From positions 61,825,445 to 61,889,444 of the forward strand of contig OX243811.1 in NCBI GenBank assembly GCA_945859605.1: a stretch of DNA of 64,000 nt. The letters run 5' to 3'. A program made the position numbers and the translations under genes. The DNA comes from Lumbricus rubellus (lineage: Eukaryota > Annelida > Clitellata > Crassiclitellata > Lumbricidae). Numbering within the stretch: the stretch's first letter is position 1; each line of letters opens with the position of its first letter. Below are positions 1 through 8,759 of this stretch, piece after piece. Below the pieces are notes generated by a model. It did no database searches. It was given only the letters and a program-made list of their open reading frames with translations, and had not been told where the DNA came from.

Positions 1-103
1 GAAGTCATAATCCACAACCTTCAGCAATGAAATGATGAGCTAATTAGTAAAAAGATGACAGCCCAAAATGCTATTATTGCTATGTGGAAATTCCCAAAAA
101 ATT
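1..103. other. Window edge, no gene
   Basis: AT-rich sequence. A piece around 30-100 (short runs resembling ATGTGGAAATTC) resembles units inside the nested repeat element at 41640-41780, so this is probably transposon-derived. No reading frame or signal is supportable. Confidence 0.4.
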
Positions 104-400
104 TCATGACTTTATCGTTCATAAACAGTTAGCAAACATGAGCCTGAAACGCGCTCCTGTCGATGTCAACAGCGAAAAACGCGCTGGTTTCTGGGGCTCC
201 GCCCCAGACCCCGCTGGGGGAGCTTACAACGCTCCCCAGACCCCCCAGTCGGTATGACCTTCGTGCATTCGGCACTTGCAGCTTCGCGTCTCCAGCGCAT
301 GCAAAATTACTGCCCTTAAGAAAAATATTCTACGTGCGTTCCTGGGAGGAAGGGCTTGGGATTTCAGCCCCCAAACCTGAAATCCGGGCGCCGCCACTGA
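104..400. repeat. Dispersed/tandem repeat unit, copy 1
   Basis: This segment and 447-716 are diverged copies of one unit with a spacing of about 345 bp. Both begin with TTCATGAyTT..ATCGTTCATAAA, continue through a GC-rich core (CTGGGGCTCCGCCCCAGACC, GGGGGAGCTTAC, AGTCGGTATG), and end in GCGCCGCCACTG. The end reads CAGTGGCGGCGC on the - strand, which resembles a hAT-type terminus. Open frames through the core are not convincing genes. The other terminus lies outside the window or is lost. Confidence 0.6.
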
Positions 401-446
401 TTGTACCCGTAAAACCCCCTACAAACAACATCTTATTTAAGTTTTC

Positions 447-716
447 ATGATTTCATCGTTCATAAATAGCTGGCAAAAAAGAGCCTAAAAAGGGCTCAAG
501 TTGAGGTCAACAGAGCTAAAAATGCTTTGGCGGCTGGGGCTCCGCCCCAGACCCCGCTGGGGGAGCTTACGACGCTCCCCCAGACCCCCTAGTCGGTATG
601 GGCTTCGTGCCTTCGGCACTCGCAGCTTCGCGCCTTCGGCGCGACATAAAAATGTTCCACTTGGGTTTGGGGCTTCAACCCCCTCCCCAAACCTGAAATC
701 CTGGCGCCGCCACTGT
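447..716. repeat. Dispersed/tandem repeat unit, copy 2
   Basis: Second copy of the unit described at 104-400, with the same GC-rich core and the same GCGCCGCCACTG end (finishing near 716). The - strand frame through it (485-730) looks protein-like only because the repeat is GC-rich. I see no known domain in it. Confidence 0.6.
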
Positions 717-901
717 ATGCGTATACCCAAAACGGAACAAAAAGCTTATGATGGTAATACCTCATAATCGCCAGTAGGCATATACGGTATATACATACAT
801 ATTATATATATATATAAGCTCGTATCCATCGCTGTTCGCTTCATATTATTTTGTGCAAGTTGTGCGTACAGAAAAAAAAATCCTGGCGGCGCCGCTGCCG
901 T
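717..901. other. Junction of repeat and retrotransposon
   Basis: Short AT-rich stretch with a (TA)n run near 808-821. At about 879-898 lies ATCCTGGCGGCGCCGCTG, which on the - strand reads like the CAGTGGCGGCGCCAGGAT end of the repeats at 104-716. It abuts the gag-pol stop codon at 902, where polypurine tract and 3' LTR of the gypsy element should be. The simplest reading is a later insertion or deletion that removed that LTR. Confidence 0.45.
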
Positions 902-3900
902 CTACTGGAACCGGACTGGTCGACGAGTGGTACGGTGAGGTCGACCGGGACCAACCCCTGCTTCGTCGGAGTTTTCGTCGTGCAAACTTTCTTCGGTTCC
1001 AGACGCTCTGTTCCTTGATTGATCAACCGCCGAAAGGGCTGCGCCGTCGATGACTCCACCATGTTGATCTCTGGAAGTTGCTCGCTCCGCAGCCGGCTCG
1101 CTCCACTCTCCTTTCGTTCTCCCGTAGCAGTGGCGAAGTTTATCAACGTGTGATACGAAGGACTTGGCCTTCGGCGACTTTTGGAGGAGGTAGTTGACCG
1201 GACCACACGCCCGCACAATCCGGAATGGACCCGTGAAGTTACGTTGAAACTTCGGGCTGCGTCCGACGAACTTCCGTGGGCTGAAGTAGTAGACCCAGTC
1301 ACCTTCCTCGAACTTTGCAGGGCGCACTCGCAAGTCGTAGTTGTGCTTGCGTCTCTCGGCGCTCTTCTTGAGGCTTTTCCGCGCAGTGCCGTACGCCTTC
1401 TCGAATTTCTCCGCCAGGTCGGCCACGTAGGTTGAATAGGTGAGTCCACCCTCGTCGGTTCCTTCGGGCGGTCCATAAACGAGGTCCAGCGGTGCCCGGT
1501 TCTCTTTTCCGAAGACCAGGTAGTTTGGCGAGAAACCCGTCACGTCGTGGATCGAGGCGCGGTAGGCTGCCGTCACGTACGGGAGATGTTCGTCCCAGTC
1601 TCGCTGATTTTCGCTCACCACTTTTCCCAACATCGAGTTGAGCGTTCGGTGGTACCTCTCAATCATACCGTTGCTTTGCGGTCGATACCTCGACGTCCGG
1701 ACTTTGTCCACCTCCAAGAGTCGACACATTTCCTGGAACACATGTCCCTCGAAGTTCCTCCCTTGGTCCGTCAGAATCTGGAGCGGCGCCCCATAACGGA
1801 CGACAATTGTTTCCACTAGCGCTTTTGCCACCGTGGTCGCCTCCTGGTTGGCCATCGGAACAGCTTCGGCGAACTTCGAGAAGTTGTCCATCATAGTCAG
1901 GATGTAGACGTTCCCCTTCTTGCTTCTCGGATGCGGGCCCGTAACGTCCACGCTCACTCGCTCCCACGGCTCTCCACAGGTCACGGGCTGCAGAGGGCCT
2001 TGTCTTTGCAGCGCGCCCCGTCGGTACCGGCAGCATCCGTCGCAGTGTCGACAGAACCTCTTTACGTCTCCGGACCATCCGACCCAATAGGCACGTCTTC
2101 GAACCTGCCATCGAGTACGACGAATGCCCAGATGTCCACCTGTCACGCCAGTATGCGCCAGCCTCAAGTAGTCTTCTCGAAGATCCTTTGGCACAAGTAC
2201 TTGCTCCAGCTCGTCCGGCGTCCGTCGGTAGATCACATCATCTTTCACGTACAACGCGTCCCGCTGGTGCCAATAGACCTTAACGGCCTCTTCCTCCTGC
2301 AGAATTTCCTGCAGGCTCGGCATCCCTTCGCTCAGCCATGATCTCACCAGGCTTAAGACGGAGTCTTCTTTCTGTGATTTCCCGATGTCAGTCGTGCCGT
2401 CATTCTCCGTTGAGATCTCAATTACCTCTCGCACGAAGTGGTCCGTTACATCAGCTTCCTCCCAATGACACTGTCGGCACGGCTTTCTGGACAAGGCGTC
2501 GGCGTTTCCATGCTTGCGTCCAGGTCGATGCAGTATGACGAAGTCAAACTTGGCTAACTTCTCTAGCCATCGTCCCTGTTGACCAATCGGGTCCGGAGTG
2601 TGCTGCAGCCATCTCAGCGCGGCGTGGTCTGTTCTGAGGGTAAACCGCCTACCCAACAGGTACTGACGAAAGACTTGGGTGAAGTTTACCACGGCCAGCA
2701 ATTCCTTTCGGGTAACGCAGTAGTTGCGCTCGGCCGCGGAAAACAACCGACTACCATATGCAATCACCCGTTCTTCGCCGTCGATATTCTGGGAAAGTAC
2801 CCCACCAATTCCGACGTCAGAAGCATCGCAGTCCAGGGTGTAAGCAGCGTCATCAACCGGCAGGCTAAGCACCGGAGCCATGGTCAGCGCTTCCTTTAAT
2901 CGGTCGAAAGCATCCTGGCAGTCGTTTCCCCACAGAAAAGGCTGGTCCTTCCTCGTCAAAGCAAACAAAGGGGCGGCGACCAAAGAGAAACCCCGAATGA
3001 ATTTACGGTAGTAGGAGCACAATCCTACGAAAGCCCGTACCTCCTTTAAGCATCTGGGCGTAAGCCACTCGGTTACTGCCTGTACTTTGGATGGATCGAC
3101 AGATATCCCGTCAGCAGTCACTATATGTCCAAGAAAGGATACCGTGCGTCTGAACAGATGGCATTTGCTAGGCTTCAATTTCAAATTAGCATCTTTAAGC
3201 CTCGCAAAAACTTGACCCAATCTGTCCAAGTGCTGTTCCGCAGTACTGCTAAAGATGATGACATCGTCCAAGTACACAAGACATAATTCAAAGTTCAACC
3301 CAGAGAAATCGATATCCATAAGCCGCTGGAAGGTAGCCGGGGCGTTACATAAGCCGAAAGGCATGACCTGCCACCGAAAAGTCCCTCGCCGAGTGATAAA
3401 AGCAGTCTTATCGGAGTCACCTGGATTCATCATGACCTGATGGTACCCGCTACGCAAGTCCAAAGTGCTGAACCACCCAGCGCCCGACAAAGCATCAAGA
3501 CAGGCATCAATTCTAGGAAGAGGGTAAGAATCCTTCCGAGTCAAATTGTTCAGTTTCCGGTAATCAATGCAAAATCTCAAGGAACCATCTTTCTTTTTAG
3601 CGAGGACCACATTAGCTGCCCACTCGCTAACAGCAGGCTCAACCACACCAGTAGCCAACATTTGGTCCAGTTGTGCGTCAATAGCAGCCTGATACGGAAG
3701 CGGCTGTCTACGCAAAGGTTGTCTCACCGGACGAGAGTCTCCAGTATCAATTCGATGCTGAGAAATCATAGTCCTCCCCAAGTCATGGTCAGTGGTCGAG
3801 AAAATACATTCGTATTCGACCAATAAGTCCTTCAGTCGTTCCTTCACATCGGCCGGAACATCCTCAGAGATTTCGTCCATTAGCTTTCCGACCAAAGAGT

Positions 3901-5773
3901 CGTCGTCAGCAGTACCCGTCTGTCTCTCGTTATCTTCCTCCACCTTTACGGGGTGTAAGTCTCCTAACAGTTGGTTAGTTGTCAACAGGGCAGGCTGTTC
4001 ATTCAAGTTCACCACACGAATAAAAGCATTATCAGCATCGTCCCCCAACACAACCCTGGCAACATGCAACCCAGGCTGGATCTCTTTAGACTCAGTCATC
4101 CAGGCTTGTGCGGAGGTCGTCAAATCACGATACTGCATTTTACACGGTATATCACATTGAGAACGAGGAAGAACAGTTGTCTCATCGGCCACCATAACCC
4201 TGCGACACCAAAGCGAGCCGTTGCCCTTAACCAAAGGAATGCGGCGTCGACCAATAAAAAGTGCACCCTGTCCAAAACCTAAGCGACAACGATGCTGCCT
4301 CAGCCAATCCATGCCAAGCATTGGTTCACCAATTTGATCAGAGACAAGAAAACTAGTGTCGATAGAAAACCCTTTAGAAATCTTAATCGGAGCATCAATC
4401 TGACCCAAGACTCTAATCTGCGTCCCATTAGCAGCCAAAAGAATGCGATTGCTAGGCTGGAGCGGCAAACCATCAACATCAGCAGAGGGAACCAGGCTTA
4501 CCTCCGACCCAGTGTCCACTAGGCAAGTTCTTTGCTGTCCGTTGATCGTTCCACGGATGTAGATCGCGTTGTTTGTCACACCCGATGCTCGGTCTCTCGT
4601 TGTATGGTTCGTGACGGTTGTTCCGTTCTGCCCAGACGTCGGTGGGTCCGAGGTGCGTGCGTCGTCACTTCGGTTGGAGAACTGCTGACGCTGGCGACAC
4701 CGGCGAGCCACGTGGCCCACCTGTCCACAGCTGAAGCAGGTTATCCCGCGTCCGGGACCACCTGAAGCGTTTCCTCGGGGCGGAGACGGAGGAGTAGGAA
4801 CGGTAGATGGAACCGTCCGTGGAGCAGTCGGTTCCGCGCCGAAACTCGTCCGTTGCGAGCTTCTGAGTTCGTCCAGCTGTCGGCAGATCCTTCCTTCCAT
4901 GTCTTGTTGCCACTTGCGTTGCGAAGCGAAGAAACTGTCCAATTGAGACTGGAGCTGCCCACCGGCGTCGACTTCCTGAGACCCTCGCACTCGGTTGGCA
5001 GGTCTCCGCCGATCCTCCAAGTCCGACGTCTGTTGGTACGCGGACAGGCGTAGAGCTGTTCGATACGCCTCGTCGATGGTTTTCGGCTCTCGTTCTCTCA
5101 CCTTGAGAGACAGCTCCCGGTCGCGGATCGCTTCAAGGAAGGCGTCCTTCGCGAGAATTTCCGTCGTTTCGTTGGACGGGACCGGGTAGGCAAGGACGAC
5201 GAGTCTCCGGATGTCGTGCAGCAAGTCGCCAAGAGTTTCATCAGCTCGCTGTCGGCGATAATAGAGTTGAGCTCGGAAAGTCTCAGCTTGACCCTCCGAC
5301 CCGTAGCGTTGGCGTAGTCTCACGACGAGCTGTTCGTACGTCACTTCGGTGCTGGCTCCGAAATCCCACAGCAGCTGCGTTGCCGCCTTTTCCAAGGAAC
5401 AGCGGAGGAAGTCGACTTTATCGGCTGCAGTCCATCGGTTGTGTCTTGCGCAGACGTCGAATTGTGCCAGGAATGACTCGAGGGATCCGGTTCCATCGAA
5501 TTTTCCGGGCTTCATGGGATTCTTCTTTTCAGCGACCAAGCGACTGACGTTCTCCATGACCTTCGATTCCAGTCTGCTCTCGTCCCTTTCCGCAATCAGC
5601 ACGGTTTTGCGATCCTTCTTCGGCGTGTCGTCGAAGTCAATTTTCTCGAGAAATCGGCTGGACTCGACCTCGTAGTCGACCAAGAGGTCCCTTCCTCGTC
5701 CTGCAGCGGTTGTAGAAGTCGTTGGGAAGCCAGCGGCGTATCCGTCCATGTCTCCGATCAGAGGACTCCACAT
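902..5773 (-). CDS. Gag-Pol polyprotein of a Ty3/gypsy retrotransposon
   Basis: Single uninterrupted frame of 1623 aa that would make the capsid and the enzymes for reverse transcription and integration. Visible in order: gag region (1-340); CCHC zinc knuckle CFSCGQVGHVARRC (347-360); aspartic protease DTGSE (420-424); reverse transcriptase with YLDD (834-837); RNase H DCDASD (981-986); integrase with an H-H-C-C region and catalytic D1276, D1336, E1372 (exact 35-residue spacing); and a C-terminal GPF-type module. Gag and Pol are fused with no frameshift or stop, as in some gypsy lineages. The ATG at 5773 begins MWSPLIGD and lies 95 bases inside the primer-binding site. The frame ends PVRFQ-stop at 902. 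The lack of any stop implies a young copy, although loss of one LTR should prevent a full cycle. All key catalytic residues are present. Confidence 0.93.
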   Translation of the reverse strand: MWSPLIGDMDGYAAGFPTTSTTAAGRGRDLLVDYEVESSRFLEKIDFDDTPKKDRKTVLIAERDESRLESKVMENVSRLVAEKKNPMKPGKFDGTGSLESFLAQFDVCARHNRWTAADKVDFLRCSLEKAATQLLWDFGASTEVTYEQLVVRLRQRYGSEGQAETFRAQLYYRRQRADETLGDLLHDIRRLVVLAYPVPSNETTEILAKDAFLEAIRDRELSLKVREREPKTIDEAYRTALRLSAYQQTSDLEDRRRPANRVRGSQEVDAGGQLQSQLDSFFASQRKWQQDMEGRICRQLDELRSSQRTSFGAEPTAPRTVPSTVPTPPSPPRGNASGGPGRGITCFSCGQVGHVARRCRQRQQFSNRSDDARTSDPPTSGQNGTTVTNHTTRDRASGVTNNAIYIRGTINGQQRTCLVDTGSEVSLVPSADVDGLPLQPSNRILLAANGTQIRVLGQIDAPIKISKGFSIDTSFLVSDQIGEPMLGMDWLRQHRCRLGFGQGALFIGRRRIPLVKGNGSLWCRRVMVADETTVLPRSQCDIPCKMQYRDLTTSAQAWMTESKEIQPGLHVARVVLGDDADNAFIRVVNLNEQPALLTTNQLLGDLHPVKVEEDNERQTGTADDDSLVGKLMDEISEDVPADVKERLKDLLVEYECIFSTTDHDLGRTMISQHRIDTGDSRPVRQPLRRQPLPYQAAIDAQLDQMLATGVVEPAVSEWAANVVLAKKKDGSLRFCIDYRKLNNLTRKDSYPLPRIDACLDALSGAGWFSTLDLRSGYHQVMMNPGDSDKTAFITRRGTFRWQVMPFGLCNAPATFQRLMDIDFSGLNFELCLVYLDDVIIFSSTAEQHLDRLGQVFARLKDANLKLKPSKCHLFRRTVSFLGHIVTADGISVDPSKVQAVTEWLTPRCLKEVRAFVGLCSYYRKFIRGFSLVAAPLFALTRKDQPFLWGNDCQDAFDRLKEALTMAPVLSLPVDDAAYTLDCDASDVGIGGVLSQNIDGEERVIAYGSRLFSAAERNYCVTRKELLAVVNFTQVFRQYLLGRRFTLRTDHAALRWLQHTPDPIGQQGRWLEKLAKFDFVILHRPGRKHGNADALSRKPCRQCHWEEADVTDHFVREVIEISTENDGTTDIGKSQKEDSVLSLVRSWLSEGMPSLQEILQEEEAVKVYWHQRDALYVKDDVIYRRTPDELEQVLVPKDLREDYLRLAHTGVTGGHLGIRRTRWQVRRRAYWVGWSGDVKRFCRHCDGCCRYRRGALQRQGPLQPVTCGEPWERVSVDVTGPHPRSKKGNVYILTMMDNFSKFAEAVPMANQEATTVAKALVETIVVRYGAPLQILTDQGRNFEGHVFQEMCRLLEVDKVRTSRYRPQSNGMIERYHRTLNSMLGKVVSENQRDWDEHLPYVTAAYRASIHDVTGFSPNYLVFGKENRAPLDLVYGPPEGTDEGGLTYSTYVADLAEKFEKAYGTARKSLKKSAERRKHNYDLRVRPAKFEEGDWVYYFSPRKFVGRSPKFQRNFTGPFRIVRACGPVNYLLQKSPKAKSFVSHVDKLRHCYGRTKGEWSEPAAERATSRDQHGGVIDGAALSAVDQSRNRASGTEESLHDENSDEAGVGPGRPHRTTRRPVRFQ

Positions 5774-5888
5774 TGTCGCCGTCTGTCGATATTCTCACCA
5801 GTTCGTAGAAGTGCAGCGAATAACTTCCGCGGAATCAGCTTGAAGCGGTGCAGAGTTTTTTCAGTCACCCCACTTCACGGTGCCAGTT
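5774..5888 (-). other. Retrotransposon leader with primer-binding site
   Basis: On the - strand TGGCACCGTGAAGTGGGG (5885-5868) starts with TGG, three bases after the LTR end (TGTAG on the + strand at 5889). That is the expected layout of a tRNA primer-binding site complementary to a tRNA ending in CCA. I do not assign the tRNA. The remainder is a short untranslated leader before the gag ATG. Confidence 0.65.
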
Positions 5889-6020
5889 TGTAGCGGACCA
5901 GGGGTTGGGCAAAAACACCAGGACCCGAGTACCAACCCCAGTCGTCAAGGTACCTTCAGTCAGTCCGCGCAGTAAGGCCTTGGCGGTAGACCAAGGACTA
6001 GCCTACTAGGCTTAAACACT

Positions 6021-6026
6021 TTTATT
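6021..6026 (-). terminator. Polyadenylation signal in the LTR
   Basis: AATAAA on the - strand (TTTATT on the + strand), about 130 bases before the LTR/PBS boundary, as expected at the R/U5 border of an LTR. Confidence 0.5.
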
Positions 6027-6141
6027 GAAGAAACCACGATGATCATATAGAGTTCAGGAGATTTATGTAGCACCACAATCGCTATAGCACTTCAAGAACG
6101 AACTGTTTGTGTCAATTTCTACAGCGCTGGAATCAGAGTTC

Positions 6142-6250
6142 GTGCGTCGATGCAGCAGTTTATATAGCGCCAGCGTTTGTACGTCGATGCAGCAGTTTAT
6201 ATAGCGCCAGCGTTTGTACGTCGATGCAGCAGTTTATATAGCGCCAGCGG
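6142..6250. repeat. 37-bp tandem repeat, 3 copies, within the LTR
   Basis: GTCGATGCAGCAGTTTATAT recurs at 6146, 6183 and 6220, an exact 37-bp period. Confidence 0.9.
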
Positions 6251-6258
6251 GAATGGAC

Positions 6259-6440
6259 GAAGCGTTCAGGAATCGAATCGGCGTCGTCGAGCACAGCAGG
6301 CAATAACGCCTGCGGGAGTGGACGGAGTAGACACGAAGCGTTCAGGAATCGAATCGGCGTCGTCGAGCACAGCAGGCAATAACGCCTGCGTGAGTGGACG
6401 GAGTAGACACGAAGCGTTCAGGAATGGAACCGGCGTCGTC
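6259..6440. repeat. 76-bp tandem repeat, about 2.4 copies, within the LTR
   Basis: GAAGCGTTCAGGAATCGAAT-like starts occur at 6259, 6335 and 6411, a 76-bp period. Units contain GGCGTCGTCGAGCACAGC and AATAACGCCTGCG. Confidence 0.9.
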
Positions 6441-6456
6441 AGGCTCCAGCGACGTT

Positions 6457-6675
6457 GACCGTCGTCGAAGGCAGGACGGACCTCGTATCCGTCCCTTCAG
6501 CACCAACTGCAGACCGTCGTCGAAGTCAGGAAAGACCGTCGTCTCGGTCCCTGCAGCACCAGCCGTTGACCGTCGTCGAAGGCAGGACGGACCTCGTATC
6601 CGTCCCTGCAGTACCAACTGCAGACCGTCGTCGAAGGCAGGAAAGACCGTCGTCCCGGTCCCTGCAGCACCTGCC
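6457..6675. repeat. 111-bp tandem repeat, 2 copies, within the LTR
   Basis: GACCGTCGTCGAAGGCAGGA starts at 6457 and 6568. Each 111-bp unit is itself two half-units of about 55 bp (second halves at 6512 and 6623). Confidence 0.9.
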
Positions 6676-6934
6676 GTGGATCGTCGTCGTAGCAGCTTCG
6701 TCCGTCAGCTAGGTTACGGTAGTCAGAAACCGAACCTCAGTCACGTGGAGGAGCACCTGAAGAGGCCGAAGTTCGAGCTCGAGGCACAGATTCAGGATTT
6801 TACCTCTCTCCACAACAGTGTCACTCAACAAACGTTTTACCGCTCGTCAAGTCAGATCATCAGCCAGCTACTACGCGTTTTACGGCGTTCTTCACCAGGC
6901 CATTCGTCTGCGTCCAAGCACGGACAGAACCTCT

Positions 6935-6944
6935 CTTATATAGG
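6935..6944 (-). promoter_or_regulatory. TATA box of the gypsy LTR
   Basis: CCTATATAAG on the - strand, upstream of the tandem arrays and oriented to transcribe gag-pol. Assigned from position and sequence only. Confidence 0.4.
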
Positions 6945-7352
6945 CTCAAGGCTAGGCCAAGCGATGCATGCTAGCCAGTAGGTGGACGTATGCTGAGCGC
7001 ACAATGGAAAATTCCCCACATGCACGTATGCTGAGCGTATGCTGGGCGAGCAGACACACGCAAGCAAACAGCAGTAGCAAGCAAGCAGCAGCAGCAGCAG
7101 CAGCATCAGGCAGCAGCGGCAAGCAAACAGCCCGTAGCAATATTTCAACAATATTATTAAACACCTTTCTACCAGGTCCTGTCATCAAACTAGACGAGAC
7201 TTAGTGGATAATATTGATATGTGGTAACATTTTACAATTATTTACTGGTCATATCTAGTGACTTAAAAAGCTCAGTTATTGCCATATAGGCTAATTCCTG
7301 GACAAGCCTGCGAGGAGATGACAACAAGAGATTAGGCTTTAACCCTACACTA

Positions 7353-8536
7353 TATTATGAAACCGAATGGTTACAATGCACGTCTATTTTATACTTAACT
7401 GTGTAAGTCTTATGTTTTGTTTATGCATCGTGCAAAGGATCTCGACAAGAACGTAGCGAGAGTCCAACTTCGGCTGCGACGAGTCGAGGCCGAAAGTTTT
7501 CGTACTTTTACTCTGGTCGCCGAAAATAGTGTGACGATTAGTGCCAAGGATGTCAGCTTGAATCAGAGTACGTAGGCCTGCACGAGGCTGTCGAAATATT
7601 TGAAACACCAAACTAGTCAATCTTTCTTTCTGGATCTATATAATATGTGTCATCTGCGAGCAATAAGCTTAGTAATGATGACAAAGATAATTTCTATGGC
7701 ACCGTAACACAGCCGTGTTGTTGCAAGTCCGCCTCAAGTTCATTAATGCCTTCCATTAATGTTGCATATCATTGATTAGTGCGGTATTTTTTCGAAGTGG
7801 TGCTATACAAATTTCTGATTACTAGTGCAATATCTTGGGGTTTGGTTACTCTGATAGGGTTTTGCTCCAGTAAAAATATTTATTCTTCGGTTCTGCCATG
7901 GTAGCCTACGTAGTGCTACTGCTGAGTAGTTTATAAGTATGTACTATGTAAGTATTATATTCTATATCGCACCACTTGCAAACGCACAATGGGACATGGC
8001 CTACAACATCATTATAATACATTGAAGTAATAATAATTGTATTAAAATATGTAAATTAAATCATGAGATGAGTTAAAATGTCAGAAACGTTAGTGTCAAA
8101 AACTCATCTAACCAAATTATATCCTGGTGATGATTCCTTACCAATAACTGGCATAAATATTGGAATTATTAATGAATGTTAATCCTAATTAACAGCTTCC
8201 TTAGTGGCCACGATGCACTTAAATTGAGTATTTGCTATCATCACACAGGACATTATTTGAGTGGTGCTCATCAGAGTCGTGCTGACGAAATCCGAATCAT
8301 GAGCATCAACCGTGGAGACAAGGTATCACGTGACATCGCAAGACTAAGGCACCTGCGTGGCAGTGGCATCGCTGCAGTGCAGAGGACATGGTCCACTGGC
8401 TTCCTTTCCGTTGCACTTCTTCTCGCCTCTTTGAAGTGGTCTGGTCGTCTTTTATTCAGTCTTTTCTGACGAGAAATTTCATCGGAGGATGACGATTACA
8501 ACAACGGATCGGAACAGCAAGCTGGACAATGTGACG

Positions 8537-8538
<2 letters not shown>
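7353..8538. other. No gene seen
   Basis: AT-rich non-coding sequence. I see no conserved reading frame, tandem array or transposon end here. Confidence 0.4.

Positions 8539-8623
<85 letters not shown>
8539..8623. repeat. (GA)n microsatellite
   Basis: About 42 uninterrupted GA dinucleotides. The Arg/Glu and Leu/Ser frames across it are artefacts. Confidence 0.98.
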
Positions 8624-8629
<6 letters not shown>

Positions 8630-8721
8630 TTTGGTTTCATTCACTTGCCAACAAGTTTGACTTTGGCTTCACTTGAATTCACAACAAATTCAACAGTATT
8701 ATAGGCTATAGTTAAGTACAT

Positions 8722-8724
<3 letters not shown>

Positions 8725-8752
<28 letters not shown>
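8725..8752. repeat. (AT)n microsatellite
   Basis: About 14 AT dinucleotides. Confidence 0.95.

Positions 8753-8759
<7 letters not shown>

Larger units (their letters stand above)
902..7352 (-). mobile_element. Ty3/gypsy LTR retrotransposon lacking its 3' LTR
   Basis: On the - strand the order is LTR (about 7352 to 5889), primer-binding site (5885-5868), short leader, and one gag-pol frame (5773-902). This domain order (protease, RT, RNase H, integrase) is that of Ty3/gypsy elements. The LTR starts TGTAG on the + strand next to the PBS. No copy of that sequence is found below 902, so the downstream LTR is absent. The outer LTR edge at about 7352 (CCCTACA, complementary to TGTAGgg) is my best candidate, not proven. 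Confidence 0.8.
5889..7352 (-). repeat. 5' LTR of the gypsy element (outer edge tentative)
   Basis: The LTR begins TGTAG at 5889. On the - strand there is a TATATAAG box (plus positions 6935-6944) and downstream an AATAAA polyadenylation signal (plus 6021-6026), which is the LTR order U3-R-U5. If both are used, R would be unusually long, about 0.9 kb, because three tandem arrays lie between them. A CAG-rich run is at 7084-7105. The candidate outer end CCCTACA at 7352 forms a short inverted match with TGTAGcgg. Confidence 0.5.

Noticed and set aside
841..2111. Open frames on both strands within the gypsy region
   Set aside because: They overlap the 1623-codon gag-pol frame, which has all expected domains; the others are shadows.
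8456..8704. Leu/Ser and Arg/Glu frames
   Set aside because: They are translations of the (GA)n microsatellite.
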